From: Desulfarculales bacterium UBA696
GTDB taxonomy: Bacteria; Desulfobacterota; Syntrophobacteria; Syntrophobacterales; Syntrophobacteraceae
Assembly (NCBI GenBank): GCA_002298995.1
Contig: DBMO01000037.1
Location: 62,001 to 126,000 of the forward strand
Reading direction: 5' to 3'
Length of the DNA: 64,000 bases
Positions 7,776-16,968 of the stretch are shown here, one piece after another. How positions within the stretch are numbered: the stretch's first letter is position 1; every line of letters starts with the position of its first letter. Below the pieces are notes generated by a model. That model was not told the origin of the DNA. It did no database searches and worked only from the letters and a program-made list of their open reading frames with translations. Made by a program: the position numbers and the translations under genes.

Positions 7776-9100
7776 CACTTCTCCTCCTGGAGCAAAGTAG
7801 ATTGGCTTTGCCATTTCGTAAGCCATTTGTAGAGAACCAATAAAGATGCAACGGTCACAAGGCAAAATGCGGAAGGCAGAGGCCTTTGGATGACAAGGTA
7901 GCAAAGCATCCAGCTGTTGACCGCAAGATAGAGCGCCGGGACCGCGGGATAGCCCCATGTTTTGAAGGGCCTTTTGAGGTGGGGCTCCCTTAGTCGAAGG
8001 ATAAACACGCCCAGGACGGCCATACAGCTAAACAGGGTCAGGGTGAAGCCGACATATGTCAAAACGAAGTTGAAAGCGGAAGTCAGGGCCAGGATAATCG
8101 CAACCGAAGACTGAATCAGGATGGCCCGGACCGGTACGCCTCTTTTATTCCTCTCGGCCAGAAATCCCAGGGCGGTGATATCTTCGCCCATTGCGCTGGC
8201 GACCCTCGGGCCGACCATAATCATGGAACTGATGGTCGAGATCAGAGCCAGGCAGATCAGTAACGTCATGAGCCGGACTCCTCCCTCTCCGAAAATCGCC
8301 TTCGCCGAGAGGTAACCGACTTCGATTTTACCGGCAAGCTCACCTGCTGGGACCGTAAACAGGAAAACAAGGTTGAGCAAAACGTAGCAGACTGAAACAA
8401 AGAGGGTCCCCAGGAAGAGTGAGATAGGCAGATTCCGCTCAGGCCTCGGAATCTCCCCGGCGATATAGGCGGATGAATTCCAGCCAGAGTAGGCGAAGGA
8501 GACGTAAACAAGCCCGACTGCGAATTCGGGATTGAAAATGGACCCTATCGCGCCGAGCGATTTCGGCAGTCCAATCTCTTGCGGGTAGGGCATGGAAAAG
8601 CCTGCCACGATAAAAGCCGCTATCAGGAGAATCTTGCCGACTGTGAAAACGTTCTGAAAATGGCAGCCGAACCGCACGTCCACGAGGTGCACCATGGTGA
8701 GGACCACTATTGCGACCACTGCCACGAGCGCTTCGTCGACCCCGGGAAAAGCCACCCCTGAATACCGCCCCAGCGCCATGGCCGCCAGTGCGATGGGAGC
8801 CCCGAAACCGACCAGGATGGAAACAGAGCCGCTAAGAAATCCGATTGCCGGATGGTAAATCTTGGTGAGATAGGCGTACTCGCCCCCGGACCGAGGCATC
8901 ATCGCACCCAGTTCACCGTAGGAGAGCGCTCCGCAAAAGGCGACAATGGCTCCCACAACCCAAAGCATGATTGCGGAAAATGGAAAATGAACGCCGGCAA
9001 GTTGAAACCCGAGAGTGGTAAAAACGCCCGTCCCGATCATATTGGCGATGACCAAAATTGTGGCGGAAAAAAGGCTTACCCGCTTTTTCTGATTGAGCAT
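7775..9100 (-). CDS. APC-family amino acid permease
   Basis: 441 aa, about 12 membrane segments. The N-terminus has the APC signature NMIGTGVFTT in TM1 (unwound substrate- and sodium-site glycines) and the conserved GALSYGELGAMMPRSGGEYAYL at TM2-TM3. This is the amino acid/polyamine/organocation family of secondary transporters in the inner membrane, exchanging or importing an amino acid with a cation. It is closest in feel to the LAT/serine-threonine exchanger branch, but substrate cannot be read from sequence. It appears to be the first gene of a three-gene - strand operon with the secreted protein and the serine hydrolase. Confidence 0.9.
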   Translation of the reverse strand: MLNQKKRVSLFSATILVIANMIGTGVFTTLGFQLAGVHFPFSAIMLWVVGAIVAFCGALSYGELGAMMPRSGGEYAYLTKIYHPAIGFLSGSVSILVGFGAPIALAAMALGRYSGVAFPGVDEALVAVVAIVVLTMVHLVDVRFGCHFQNVFTVGKILLIAAFIVAGFSMPYPQEIGLPKSLGAIGSIFNPEFAVGLVYVSFAYSGWNSSAYIAGEIPRPERNLPISLFLGTLFVSVCYVLLNLVFLFTVPAGELAGKIEVGYLSAKAIFGEGGVRLMTLLICLALISTISSMIMVGPRVASAMGEDITALGFLAERNKRGVPVRAILIQSSVAIILALTSAFNFVLTYVGFTLTLFSCMAVLGVFILRLREPHLKRPFKTWGYPAVPALYLAVNSWMLCYLVIQRPLPSAFCLVTVASLLVLYKWLTKWQSQSTLLQEEK

Positions 9101-9757
9101 TGGTCGTCTTTCATTCTGTTCGCTGACTTATGGGATCGCGCAATCGAAGTAAGTACCGCTGCTCAACTCAAGCCGCCCCCAAAGAGAGGTGCTCCAGCCA
9201 ATTGACTAATCTTGCCATAAGGGTAGAGCTTGCAGCCTGCCTCGATTTAGTGAATGACGATTTGGACGTGGCAAACTTCTCCATGAGCTTGAAATTTCAG
9301 GGATCGGATGAGCTATAAGTAATAAAGCCTAGTTTTCTAAGTGATTTGAAGTTGTTATTCCGAGTTAGCGCCTCTGTCTTCTCTGCTAATCGTGTCTTTT
9401 TGTCAACTGAAAAATACCTCTGCCAGCCACATTTCGATACCGTGCTATTAAGCTTTAGATGCTAAAATGCCATTTTCAGGAGGATGGAGCAACGCTGGGG
9501 AGCGACCCGAGCACCTAGGCGGGGGAACCACGAGGAAGCGATTTATCCATGATCCAGCTCCCGAGAACCCTTCCTCCAAAAATAATCTGCTGGTTGGCCG
9601 TGGTTTCCAGGAGGTTGGCAGGGATTGGTTAGCAGCTCCATTCGCTTTGGAGAGGGTGGGTGTAAAAAGCATTTACCATCCATGAGGATGTCTGGCCGTT
9701 TCGGACCAAGTGTTTGCCGGAGGAACGCTTACTTTGTAATAGGGATAGGCCACACTG
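9101..9757. other. Long non-coding stretch with a nested stem structure
   Basis: About 650 bases without a convincing gene between divergent transcription units. Positions 9470-9660 contain nested complementary segments: ggaaccacg (9524-9532) with cgtggtttcc (9599-9608), enclosing gaggaag (9532-9538) with cttcctc (9570-9576). This could be a folded leader upstream of the TMEM175 gene. No known riboswitch consensus was matched. Confidence 0.35.
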
Positions 9758-10342
9758 ATGAGAAAGAACAGACTCGAAGCGTTCAGCGACGGAGTACTCG
9801 CCATTATCATCACCATCATGGTGCTGGAAATGAAGGTGCCCAACGGCGAAAACCCGTCAGCACTGCTGCCGTTGGTCCCGGTGTTCCTGAGTTATGTGCT
9901 GAGTTTCATCTACTTGGGTATTTATTGGAACAACCACCACCACATGCTGCACACAGTCCGGAAGGTTAACGGGCCCATGTTGTGGGCGAACCTTCATCTT
10001 CTCTTCTGGCTCTCGCTGTTTCCTTTCGCAACCGGTTGGATGGGCGAGAACCATTTCGCTGCCGCACCCACCGCGCTGTACGGCATCGTCCTCCTAATGG
10101 CTGCCATCGCCTACTGGTTGCTGCAGCAAACGATAATAAAATCACAGGGTGCTGATTCATTATTGAAAGCCGCAGTGGGCAAGGACTGGAAGGGGAAGCT
10201 TTCACCCATCCTTTATTTCTTCGCAATTCCCTCTGCATTCTTGTCGCATTGGATCGCGGAAGGCATATATGTATCTGTTGCACTTATCTGGCTCATTCCC
10301 GACAAACGCATCGAGAAGGTAATGGCCGATATCGAGACGTGA
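9758..10342 (+). CDS. TMEM175-family (DUF1211) potassium channel-like membrane protein
   Basis: 194 aa, about six hydrophobic segments. The N-terminus RLEAFSDGVLAIIITIMVLEMKVP carries the FSDGVxAI-T signature of TM1 of the bacterial homologues of lysosomal TMEM175, where conserved hydrophobic residues form the pore constriction. Other family hallmarks are the YWNNHHHMLH segment after TM3 and WANLHLLFWLSLFPFATGWMGE. Bacterial members form leak-type K+ channels as tetramers in the inner membrane. It is a single-gene unit preceded by a 650-base non-coding stretch with potential RNA structure. Family assignment is firm; ion selectivity is inferred from the family. Confidence 0.9.
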   Translation: MRKNRLEAFSDGVLAIIITIMVLEMKVPNGENPSALLPLVPVFLSYVLSFIYLGIYWNNHHHMLHTVRKVNGPMLWANLHLLFWLSLFPFATGWMGENHFAAAPTALYGIVLLMAAIAYWLLQQTIIKSQGADSLLKAAVGKDWKGKLSPILYFFAIPSAFLSHWIAEGIYVSVALIWLIPDKRIEKVMADIET

Positions 10343-10706
10343 CTCGCTGCCCGGGTCCGGCCACTTCGAAGAGCGCTGGTGTTGTCGGTTCAGGCCCGAT
10401 CCCTCCCGATTTAATGACTCATTTAGGCAAACGGTCTTCGACGCCCACGTGTTCCCACGCATGTTTCTGCCTGTTGTCTGATTGGGAAGGTGGGCTACAT
10501 CAATCCCCATACATTCGGGAGCGAAGGGAGTAACTTATCGGAACGGATTTTTCAGTAGTTCCGGTGCGCTGCATTGGATTCATCCATTGAGCCCGCCATG
10601 ACTGCCGGGAATTCAAGTAATGAGTGATGCGCCTTTTAGCCCAGCTGATAATCGGGCTTGTCAAAGACTTCGATGGGACTTGGAAAATACGGAAATTCGT
10701 CTTCCC
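10343..10706. other. Intergenic region, nothing recognised
   Basis: No supported gene, tRNA or terminator with a T-run was seen between the TMEM175 gene and the convergent Fe-S protein gene. Confidence 0.5.
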
Positions 10707-11231
10707 CTATGATTCGAATTGGAATTGTCCTAGATACCTTGCAAGTTTTGTTTTTTGCTCCCCATCTAGTTGTTGGCAATCATCGGGGTCCGTGCCTCCC
10801 TCTGAAACATGGGAAGCAAAGACCATACATGTTGACCGACCGCACTCGCCACAGTTAGTTTTGGGGAGCAGTCTCAGGATTTCGAGGACCTTTGGTTTTG
10901 GAGCACTTTCAAAACGGGGCTGAATTTCTCCACGGCGCTCCCAGGTATCGTTGATTTTCTCTCGCAGCCATTTAATGATTTTCTCTCCCTCCGATTGGTC
11001 ATCGGGGGCATTTACGCAGATTTCCCTCGGATGAATCACGACCAGCTTCCCATTTAGCTTGAAAGAAACGGAACGAGGAGCTTTGGTGTACTGAAAGCCT
11101 TCGAGCACTGAATTCAGATAGGGAATAACCTCACTGATGTCCTGATCGAGATGGGCTATCAGGTCTAACTGCTGGGCTTTGGACCCGCACGAGAGTCGGG
11201 CGAACTCTAAAGTGTAGCTATTGAGTAGCAT
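10707..11231 (-). CDS. Fe-S cluster protein with acetyl-CoA synthase gamma-type FeS domain
   Basis: 174 aa. The C-terminal part contains LLPKTNCGECGRSTCMVFA and a fourth Cys in GTDPDDC, the Cx2Cx4Cx16-17C pattern of the FeS domain (PF04060) that binds a [4Fe-4S] cluster in the corrinoid Fe-S protein gamma subunit and in electron-transfer proteins such as RnfB. The N-terminal 110 residues resemble the small domain that often accompanies it in anaerobes. Without a TIM-barrel corrinoid domain it is not the full methyl-carrier subunit. Upstream lies decayed sequence, so its partner genes may have been lost. Likely a cytosolic redox protein; exact role unknown. Confidence 0.75.
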   Translation of the reverse strand: MLLNSYTLEFARLSCGSKAQQLDLIAHLDQDISEVIPYLNSVLEGFQYTKAPRSVSFKLNGKLVVIHPREICVNAPDDQSEGEKIIKWLREKINDTWERRGEIQPRFESAPKPKVLEILRLLPKTNCGECGRSTCMVFASHVSEGGTDPDDCQQLDGEQKTKLARYLGQFQFES

Positions 11232-11279
11232 GGGATACCTTCTTTACTTGTTTCGCGGATGGAGAATAGCCGGCGACTC

Positions 11280-11500
11280 TTACCGATCGCTTTGCTGAAC
11301 TAAGACTGTTACATCCTTATTCATTCCCTCCCGCGGCACGATGGAGCACTTGAACGTAACCATTTTTTGGGAGATACCGTAATTGCTCCCGATTTCGTGG
11401 ATTTCTGCCTTTACATTGATGGTCGCTGTATACTGCAAACTCCCCGAACCCGGTGATGAGCTTGGTTAAAGTCATGGCAATCTCGTTTGAACAGGTCATC
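11280..11500 (-). pseudogene. Remnant of a small hypothetical gene, frameshifted
   Basis: On the - strand one frame gives MTLTKLITGFGEF and the adjoining frame continues LQYTATINVKAEIHEIGSNYG and ends at the TAA complementary to 11280-11282. Each half is protein-like and together they would make a small beta-rich protein; a frameshift near 11445 breaks it. The join is inference. Confidence 0.35.
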
Positions 11501-11517
11501 ATCGGTCTGATTATAGC

Positions 11518-11650
11518 TTAGCCCCTCTCAAAGAGGGTGACAAGTTCCAGCAGGCGCTTTAAATAATTGCCTTCCGAGATTTCTTCCATGTCCGATAGAA
11601 GCTCAAGTGCTAAAAATCCTCCGTGGCTGTGGAATTCTGAATTCCATCGC
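11518..11650 (-). pseudogene. C-terminal fragment of an unknown protein
   Basis: A - strand frame reads GGFLALELLSDMEEISEGNY and then a Leu-rich helix ending at the TAA complementary to 11518-11520. No start codon or ribosome binding site is visible upstream, so it appears to be a truncated 3' end. No family recognised. The rest of 11650-11960 shows nothing supported. Confidence 0.3.
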
Positions 11651-11962
11651 TCCCACCAAAGTAACCTCGTTCGAAAAGATCCAACCCATTACAGAAAGTA
11701 TTTTCCCGAAATCCCTGACGACCTGCCTTGCCTATGGCAGGTGTAGCGCGGTGTCGCAAAGGGGGAATAATTCTTCGGGCCTGAGGCGAATCACAGTCAG
11801 GTGAAAACCGGATCTGCGATAATTTAGTTAAACCGCTCCCTGCCGTAAAAACATGCCAGGCATTACCTTTATTGGTGTTTGTTGTATTTGTTGCATTTGC
11901 GCCTCCTGTTGCGGATGATCGGACTCACCAAGAGAGGATGCGTCAGTGGGTGAGGTGATATA

Positions 11963-13576
11963 ATGGTTCCATCTTACAGGGTTCTGCTGATAGAAGATGA
12001 TGAGGACGACTACTTTCTGATCAAGGACCTGCTTTCACGGATCAGCGTATCCAGATTCATAATCCAGTGGGCGGATACATACGCGTCGGGATATGAGGCG
12101 ATTCGTACGAACACACACGATGTTGTGCTCCTCGATTACCGTCTTGGCGAGCGAAATGGACTGGATCTTCTCCGGGAAGCAATCAAAGTAGGTTGCGAGG
12201 CTCCAATTATTCTTCTCACCGGCCAGGGAAATGAGATTGTCGATTTCGAAGCAATGCAGGCCGGCGCCGCCGACTACCTGGTAAAAGAGCAAATCAGCAG
12301 GGAACTGCTCGAACGTGCCATTCGTTACTCCATTGCTCACAAACGAACGGAAATAAGCCTTATCAAAAAGACCGCGGAACTCGCGAGTGCGAACGAGGCG
12401 CTGATACTTGACGATATGCGCCTGCAGGCCCTTTGGGAGCTTAGCCAGATGAGCAGTTCTCCGGAGGAAGAGATCGCGGCTTTTGTTTTGGACAGGCAGA
12501 TCAGGATTACGGGAAGCCAGTTTGGCATGTTTGGATTTGTAGATGAGACCGAATCGGCCTTGATGGTTCATGCCTGGTCGAGACGGGTTCTGCGGGATTG
12601 CATATTCCAGGCGACTCCATGGCCGATCGAGGAGGCCGGTATCTGGGCGGAAGCCGCCCTCAATCGCAAGCCACTGATCATTAATGATTACGAAAGCTCG
12701 GGACCAGCACTGAAGGGGTGCCCATTCGACCATATTCCGGTTTTCCGGGTGATGAGTGTTCCCCTGTTGGTGGGAGACAGGATTGTAGCTGTTTCAACTG
12801 TAGCCAATAAGGAAACGGGCTATAATGAATCGGATGTCAGACAGGCAAGTTTGCTGCTCGACGGGATGTGGCGGCATATCGAGCGGGAGCGCGCCGAGAG
12901 GGCTTTGCGGAACTCGGAGAGCCTCGCGGCAATGGGACGGGCTTTATCAAGCGTGGCTCATGATATCAAGACCCCTTTGATCGCAATAGGCGGGTTTGCC
13001 CGAATGGTGCATCGAAATCTCCACAAAGCCTCCAAGGATCGTGAAAGACTGGATATAGTTCTCAAAGAAACCGCCCGCCTGGAGAAGATGCTACATGAGA
13101 TGCTCGACTTTTCGCGCCCCCTGGAACTCGAGAAATCACCCGAAAATCCTTGCAAACTGGTAAAGGAGACTCTTTCCATCGTCAGTAGCGCGGCCGAGGA
13201 AAGGCAAGTGTACCTGGATGCCAACCTTCGCCAGTGTGACACTTCGGTTTCCCTTGATGCTACCCGGATGAAACAGGTGCTGATAAACCTTGTAATGAAC
13301 GCCATCCAGGCTTCGCCCAAAGGTGAGGTGGTGAAGGTCAGCGTCCACCTACATAAACGCGGCACTATTTTTGATGTGGCCGATTGCGGCTGTGGGATTC
13401 CGTTCGAAAAGCGATCAGAGATTTTTTCTCCATTTTTCACTACAAAAAAGGAGGGGACGGGTCTTGGGCTGCCCATCGTTAAGAAAATTATCGACGCTCA
13501 CAAAGGGCACTTGGAAATCCTGGACAATCCCGAATCCGGAGTGACCTTCAGGGTCGTCTTGCCGATGGCAGCATGA
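11963..13576 (+). CDS. Hybrid signalling protein: receiver, GAF, histidine kinase
   Basis: 537 aa, cytosolic (no membrane segments). Residues about 1-125 form a response-regulator receiver with acidic pocket DDEDD near residue 12 and the phospho-acceptor Asp in VVLLDYRLG. A GAF-like sensor follows (about 165-310). The kinase core has the phosphorylatable His in SSVAHDIKTPL, the N-box NLVMNAIQASP, the G1 box VADCGCGIP and the G2 box GTGLGLPIVKK. The receiver-first layout means it probably receives a phosphoryl group or is controlled by one, then signals through its own His to a separate response regulator that is not in the window. A gtgaggtga ribosome binding site precedes the ATG. It is a monocistronic orphan kinase. 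Confidence 0.93.
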   Translation: MVPSYRVLLIEDDEDDYFLIKDLLSRISVSRFIIQWADTYASGYEAIRTNTHDVVLLDYRLGERNGLDLLREAIKVGCEAPIILLTGQGNEIVDFEAMQAGAADYLVKEQISRELLERAIRYSIAHKRTEISLIKKTAELASANEALILDDMRLQALWELSQMSSSPEEEIAAFVLDRQIRITGSQFGMFGFVDETESALMVHAWSRRVLRDCIFQATPWPIEEAGIWAEAALNRKPLIINDYESSGPALKGCPFDHIPVFRVMSVPLLVGDRIVAVSTVANKETGYNESDVRQASLLLDGMWRHIERERAERALRNSESLAAMGRALSSVAHDIKTPLIAIGGFARMVHRNLHKASKDRERLDIVLKETARLEKMLHEMLDFSRPLELEKSPENPCKLVKETLSIVSSAAEERQVYLDANLRQCDTSVSLDATRMKQVLINLVMNAIQASPKGEVVKVSVHLHKRGTIFDVADCGCGIPFEKRSEIFSPFFTTKKEGTGLGLPIVKKIIDAHKGHLEILDNPESGVTFRVVLPMAA

Positions 13577-13796
13577 AGGGCTAAGGGTTTTCGGACAAAC
13601 GGCCCGCACCCCCGCCCGACTATTGCAAAAAGAGGGAATGGTCTAGAATAGATCATCAGTTTTTCGGCGCGCGAGCTCCCGATTCCAGTCTCCACAGGTC
13701 GGCTTGTACTGCTTTCAAAGGGGGCCATGCGTCCGGTGGTTACCCGGAAACCAAGTCCATGTTTCAACTCCCTGCGGGCGCGCCAAGTTTTTATAT

Positions 13797-13835
13797 TGAA
13801 AAAGCCCATTACCGGAGCACCGGAAATGGGCTTTT
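13797..13835. terminator. Bidirectional terminator after amtB
   Basis: agcccatt-a-ccgg / ccgg-a-aatgggct stem with a 4-base loop and T-runs on both strands. It lies about 40 bases after the amtB stop codon (- strand) and could also end + strand transcription from the kinase gene. Confidence 0.85.
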
Positions 13836-13874
13836 AATTCGTTTCCCGAATGGCTGGCGATTTGCAGCGGACTC

Positions 13875-15206
13875 TTAGAGCGTATAGCCCACTTCGCCGT
13901 GCAGTTCGCGGTCGAGTCCGATGGTTTCGGTTTCTTCGTCAACTCGCAGGCCAATAGTTTTGTCCAAAGCAACAGCGATAATCCAGGTCAGAACAAAACC
14001 GTAAATAGCCGTTGCCCCCACTCCCACAATTTGTTTCAGTAGCTGTTCGGGGTTGCCGTAGATCAAGCCGGCGCCCCCCACTGACGCAAAAATGCCTGTG
14101 CAGATGGCGCCAAACGAGCCGCCAACGCCGTGCACGCCAACAACGTCCAGAGAATCGTCAAAGCCCAGTTTTAGCTTGATGCGCACGCCATAGTAGCAGA
14201 TTACCCCGCCTGCAAGGCCCATTACCAGCGCCCAGGATGGAGTTACAAAACCCGCCGCCGGGGTTATCACCACCAACCCCGCAACAAGTCCCGAGGCAAT
14301 GCCGAGGGCACTAGGCTTGCCATGGAATATCCACTCCATCATCATCCATGAAAAGGCTGCGGCAGCCGATGCGGTCATGGTGGTCGAGAAAGCCAGTCCG
14401 GCAAGGCCGTCCGCCTTCAGAGCGCTTCCGGAGTTGAAACCGAACCAGCCAAACCACAGAAGCGCGGCGCCGAGCAGGGTCATTGTCAAGTTGTGGGGGA
14501 TGAAGGCATCTGAAGGATAACCCTTGCGTTTTCCCAGTTTCAGGGCCATTGCCAGTGCGGAGACCCCAGAGAGGAGGTGTACGACGGTCCCCCCGGCGAA
14601 ATCGAGCGCCCCGTATTTCTGGAGCCAGCCATTGCCCCAAACCCAGTGCGCCACCGGATCGTAAACCAGCGTCGCCCACAGGACCAGGAAGATCACATAG
14701 GCGCTGAACTTCATCCTTTCAGCAATTGCCCCGCTTATCAGGGCCGGAGTAATAATAGCGAACATGCCCTGGAACCACATGTAGACATAAGCCGGAATGG
14801 TGCCGTTTAGAGTATCGGGGGTCATATCCAGCAGCAGAAATGACTTGAGGTCACCAACGAAATTGTTGCCTGCGCCAAATGAGAGAGTATAGCCCAGAAT
14901 CATCCACTGCACGCCGATGACCGCAAGCGCGACAAAAGAGTGCATGCAAGTGCTGAGCACGTCTTTCTTTCGCACCATGCCGGCGTAGAAGAAAGCAAGT
15001 CCTGGGGTCATCAGCATGACCAGCGCCGTCGAGGTGAGAAGCCAGGCGGTATCCCCCGAGTTGAGCACCGCGGGCGCGGCGGCATCCTGGGCAAAAGCGC
15101 TCCCGATCGGCAGAGCGGCCAAAATCAGCAGGGACAGCGCTCCCGTCAGGCCGTGCAGGCTGTCCCGAAAAGGTAATTTTATGCTACCACGCAACGAAAA
15201 TGCCAT
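13875..15206 (-). CDS. amtB: Ammonium transporter AmtB
   Basis: 443 aa. A cleavable signal peptide ending in GSAFA is followed by 11 membrane segments. Amt hallmarks include GDTAWLLTSTALVMLMTPGLAFFYAGMVR at TM1, the DFAGGTVVHLLSG block in the middle of the protein and the VGVHGVGGSFGAICTGIFA block near the C-terminus with the second pore His. Trimeric inner-membrane channel that conducts ammonium/ammonia under nitrogen limitation. The glnK gene lies 30 bases upstream on the same strand, the usual pairing in which the PII protein plugs the channel when nitrogen is plentiful. A candidate sigma-54 promoter precedes glnK. Confidence 0.96.
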   Translation of the reverse strand: MAFSLRGSIKLPFRDSLHGLTGALSLLILAALPIGSAFAQDAAAPAVLNSGDTAWLLTSTALVMLMTPGLAFFYAGMVRKKDVLSTCMHSFVALAVIGVQWMILGYTLSFGAGNNFVGDLKSFLLLDMTPDTLNGTIPAYVYMWFQGMFAIITPALISGAIAERMKFSAYVIFLVLWATLVYDPVAHWVWGNGWLQKYGALDFAGGTVVHLLSGVSALAMALKLGKRKGYPSDAFIPHNLTMTLLGAALLWFGWFGFNSGSALKADGLAGLAFSTTMTASAAAAFSWMMMEWIFHGKPSALGIASGLVAGLVVITPAAGFVTPSWALVMGLAGGVICYYGVRIKLKLGFDDSLDVVGVHGVGGSFGAICTGIFASVGGAGLIYGNPEQLLKQIVGVGATAIYGFVLTWIIAVALDKTIGLRVDEETETIGLDRELHGEVGYTL

Positions 15207-15236
15207 TAAACTTCTCCTTTATCCTTTGCCGAAAGG

Positions 15237-15575
15237 CTAGAGTGCCTCCACCCCGGTCTCTTTTGTACGAATCCGCACCACATCTTCAATTTTTGATAAG
15301 AAGATTTTTCCGTCCCCGATTTTTCCCGTGTAGGCGGCCTTTTGGATTGCATCTACCGCCCTGTCGGCAAGCTCGTCTGGAACCACTGTTATTATCAATA
15401 GTTTAGGTACGAAATTGACAGTGTACTCGGCCCCTCTGTAGAGCTCCACATGCCCTTTTTGTCTACCGAATCCCTTTACTTCGCTCACTGTCATGCCAAG
15501 TATTCCAATTGAGGTGAGCGCTTCCTGCACCTCATTTAGCCTGAACGGCTTTATTACAGCTTCGATTTTTGTCAT
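15237..15575 (-). CDS. glnK: Nitrogen regulatory PII protein GlnK
   Basis: 112 aa, exactly the normal PII length. It begins MTKIEAVIKPFRLNEVQEAL, has the T-loop segment GAEYTVNF with the uridylylatable Tyr at about position 51, and the C-terminal signature GKIGDGKIFL. PII trimers bind ATP/ADP and 2-oxoglutarate and control AmtB and nitrogen metabolism enzymes. Because it is the first gene of an amtB operon it is called GlnK rather than GlnB. Regulation is likely through RpoN/NtrC, judged from a TGGCAT-N5-TTGG sequence about 110 bases upstream. Confidence 0.95.
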   Translation of the reverse strand: MTKIEAVIKPFRLNEVQEALTSIGILGMTVSEVKGFGRQKGHVELYRGAEYTVNFVPKLLIITVVPDELADRAVDAIQKAAYTGKIGDGKIFLSKIEDVVRIRTKETGVEAL

Positions 15576-15637
15576 TTCGGATTACCTCCGCCTCTTGTCT
15601 TGAGTGTTTGTGAACGCCACTCCGTCTCCTCTTGTTT

Positions 15638-15688
15638 TTTGGACTAAATTTCAGCCACTTAATTAGCTAGTGGATCGTTTAGTCCAAA
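15638..15688 (-). promoter_or_regulatory. Large palindrome in the glnK leader
   Basis: Perfect 11-base outer arms (tttggactaaa at 15638-15648 and tttagtccaaa at 15678-15688) enclose a 5-bp inner stem (ccact / agtgg). There is no T-run on the 3' side on either strand, so it is not a standard terminator. It could be an operator or a structured 5' UTR. Confidence 0.55.
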
Positions 15689-15698
15689 GGGCATGCCA
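15684..15698 (-). promoter_or_regulatory. Candidate sigma-54 promoter for glnK-amtB
   Basis: On the - strand the sequence TGGCAT-GCCCT-TTGG matches the consensus TGGCAC-N5-TTGC with correct spacing and two mismatches (the last C of the -24 box and the C of the -12 GC). Expected for a nitrogen-regulated operon; the -12 mismatch weakens the call. Confidence 0.45.
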
Positions 15699-15914
15699 AA
15701 CCGGCGCAGGTGCAACATGGTATTACCTAAGCTATTGATTTGGCAGGTGGTTTCAGGAAAGGCAAAAAAGTTCGGAGGATCTTGCCGTACGCTAAATATG
15801 ACAACTTTGTGGTACAACCAGAGCGCTAGGATAATAAACAATACAAAATTGTTACATACCGGGAGGGTTTATCTGTGAAGAAAGAATGGTATCTCGTGAT
15901 TCCGGAAAATAATT

Positions 15915-16760
15915 TCAGAGCAAATTGAAATACTTGCCCAGGAAAATCAGAAACGCCCCAAGGGCTATGCGGTAGGTTACAAAAAGGAAGGTAGTGTGTG
16001 TCCTAAGAAATTTCAGCAGGAACGCTATAGCTGCAAATCCGCTGATAGCAGAGGCCGCCGTTGCCGCACAAAGTAATACCACGTCCTGCGAGCCCATGAA
16101 CCCCAGGCTTTCCTTGAATTCGAGCAGTCCACTGGCGAACACGGCGGGCATGCTCAGAAGAAACGAGAACCTGGCGGCGCTCTCCCGCGTCATCCCGAGA
16201 AAAAGCCCCGCGCTTATCGTCGTCCCCGAGCGGGAGGCCCCCGGAATCAATGCACAGGCCTGAGCGCACCCTACCAGAAGAGCATCGGAAAGTGAGATCC
16301 TGCTTATATCTTTTCGAAAGCGCCCCGTTAATTCGGCAATCCCGAGAATAATCCCCATCACTATCAGCATGACGGCAATAACGCTGAGGTCCTTGGTAAG
16401 GTGGCCCTCGATAGCTTTCTTGAACGCGAGTCCAATTACGGCAACAGGAACAGAACCGACGATTACGAACCATCCGAGCTTTGCCTGAGTGCTCTGGTTC
16501 CTGATCCTGGTCCTTGAAACGAGGTTCTCCCCGATGAATGCAATTATTATTTCAACGACATCGCGAAAAAAATATAGCAGCACGGCCAGAAGGGTTCCGA
16601 GCTGAATTACTGCAATGAAGGCCGTCCAGTGCTCCGGATGGTTCGGGTCGACCAACCCCATCCACTTGCCGGCAATAGTAAGGTGGGCCGTGCTGCTGAT
16701 GGGCAAAAACTCTGTCAAACCCTGCAATATCCCGAGGAAAACTGCTTCAAAAATTCCCAT
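15915..16760 (-). CDS. uppP: Undecaprenyl-diphosphatase UppP/BacA
   Basis: 281 aa from the Met before GIFEAVFLGILQGLTEFLPI, preceded by aaggatgg; 16 more in-frame codons upstream are unlikely to be used. The two catalytic signatures are present: LQGLTEFLPISSTAHL near the start and PGASRSGTTISAGLFLG in the middle. Multi-spanning inner-membrane enzyme that dephosphorylates undecaprenyl diphosphate so that the lipid carrier can be reused for peptidoglycan and O-antigen synthesis; it also confers bacitracin tolerance. Single-gene unit. Confidence 0.95.
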   Translation of the reverse strand: MGIFEAVFLGILQGLTEFLPISSTAHLTIAGKWMGLVDPNHPEHWTAFIAVIQLGTLLAVLLYFFRDVVEIIIAFIGENLVSRTRIRNQSTQAKLGWFVIVGSVPVAVIGLAFKKAIEGHLTKDLSVIAVMLIVMGIILGIAELTGRFRKDISRISLSDALLVGCAQACALIPGASRSGTTISAGLFLGMTRESAARFSFLLSMPAVFASGLLEFKESLGFMGSQDVVLLCAATAASAISGFAAIAFLLKFLRTHTTFLFVTYRIALGAFLIFLGKYFNLL

Positions 16761-16968
16761 TTTCCATCCTTGGCGAGGGGAGGTGAGAGGAAACAAATAT
16801 CTTCCCACCGCGCTTTTTTCAATGATTATTTAAGATCCCCAAATACAGGGTTGCATTCAGTGTACGTCAAATAAAGCGGCGGTGATGGGTATAGGAAGTG
16901 CAACCATTCGCGGCAACCTCGGCATTCCATATGGCCTTAATTCTGTTGAGCTGAGCGAGACGGAACAA

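Noticed and set aside
9470..9660. Possible ydaO/c-di-AMP riboswitch before the TMEM175 gene
   Set aside because: A gcgggggaacca-like piece is present, but the conserved downstream cagcuaaccucg-type core is missing, so the specific name cannot be supported.
15874..15927. 17-codon + strand frame (GTG with gggagg upstream; KKEWYLVIPENN)
   Set aside because: Ends at the convergent uppP gene, has no downstream + strand gene to lead, and is too short to support.
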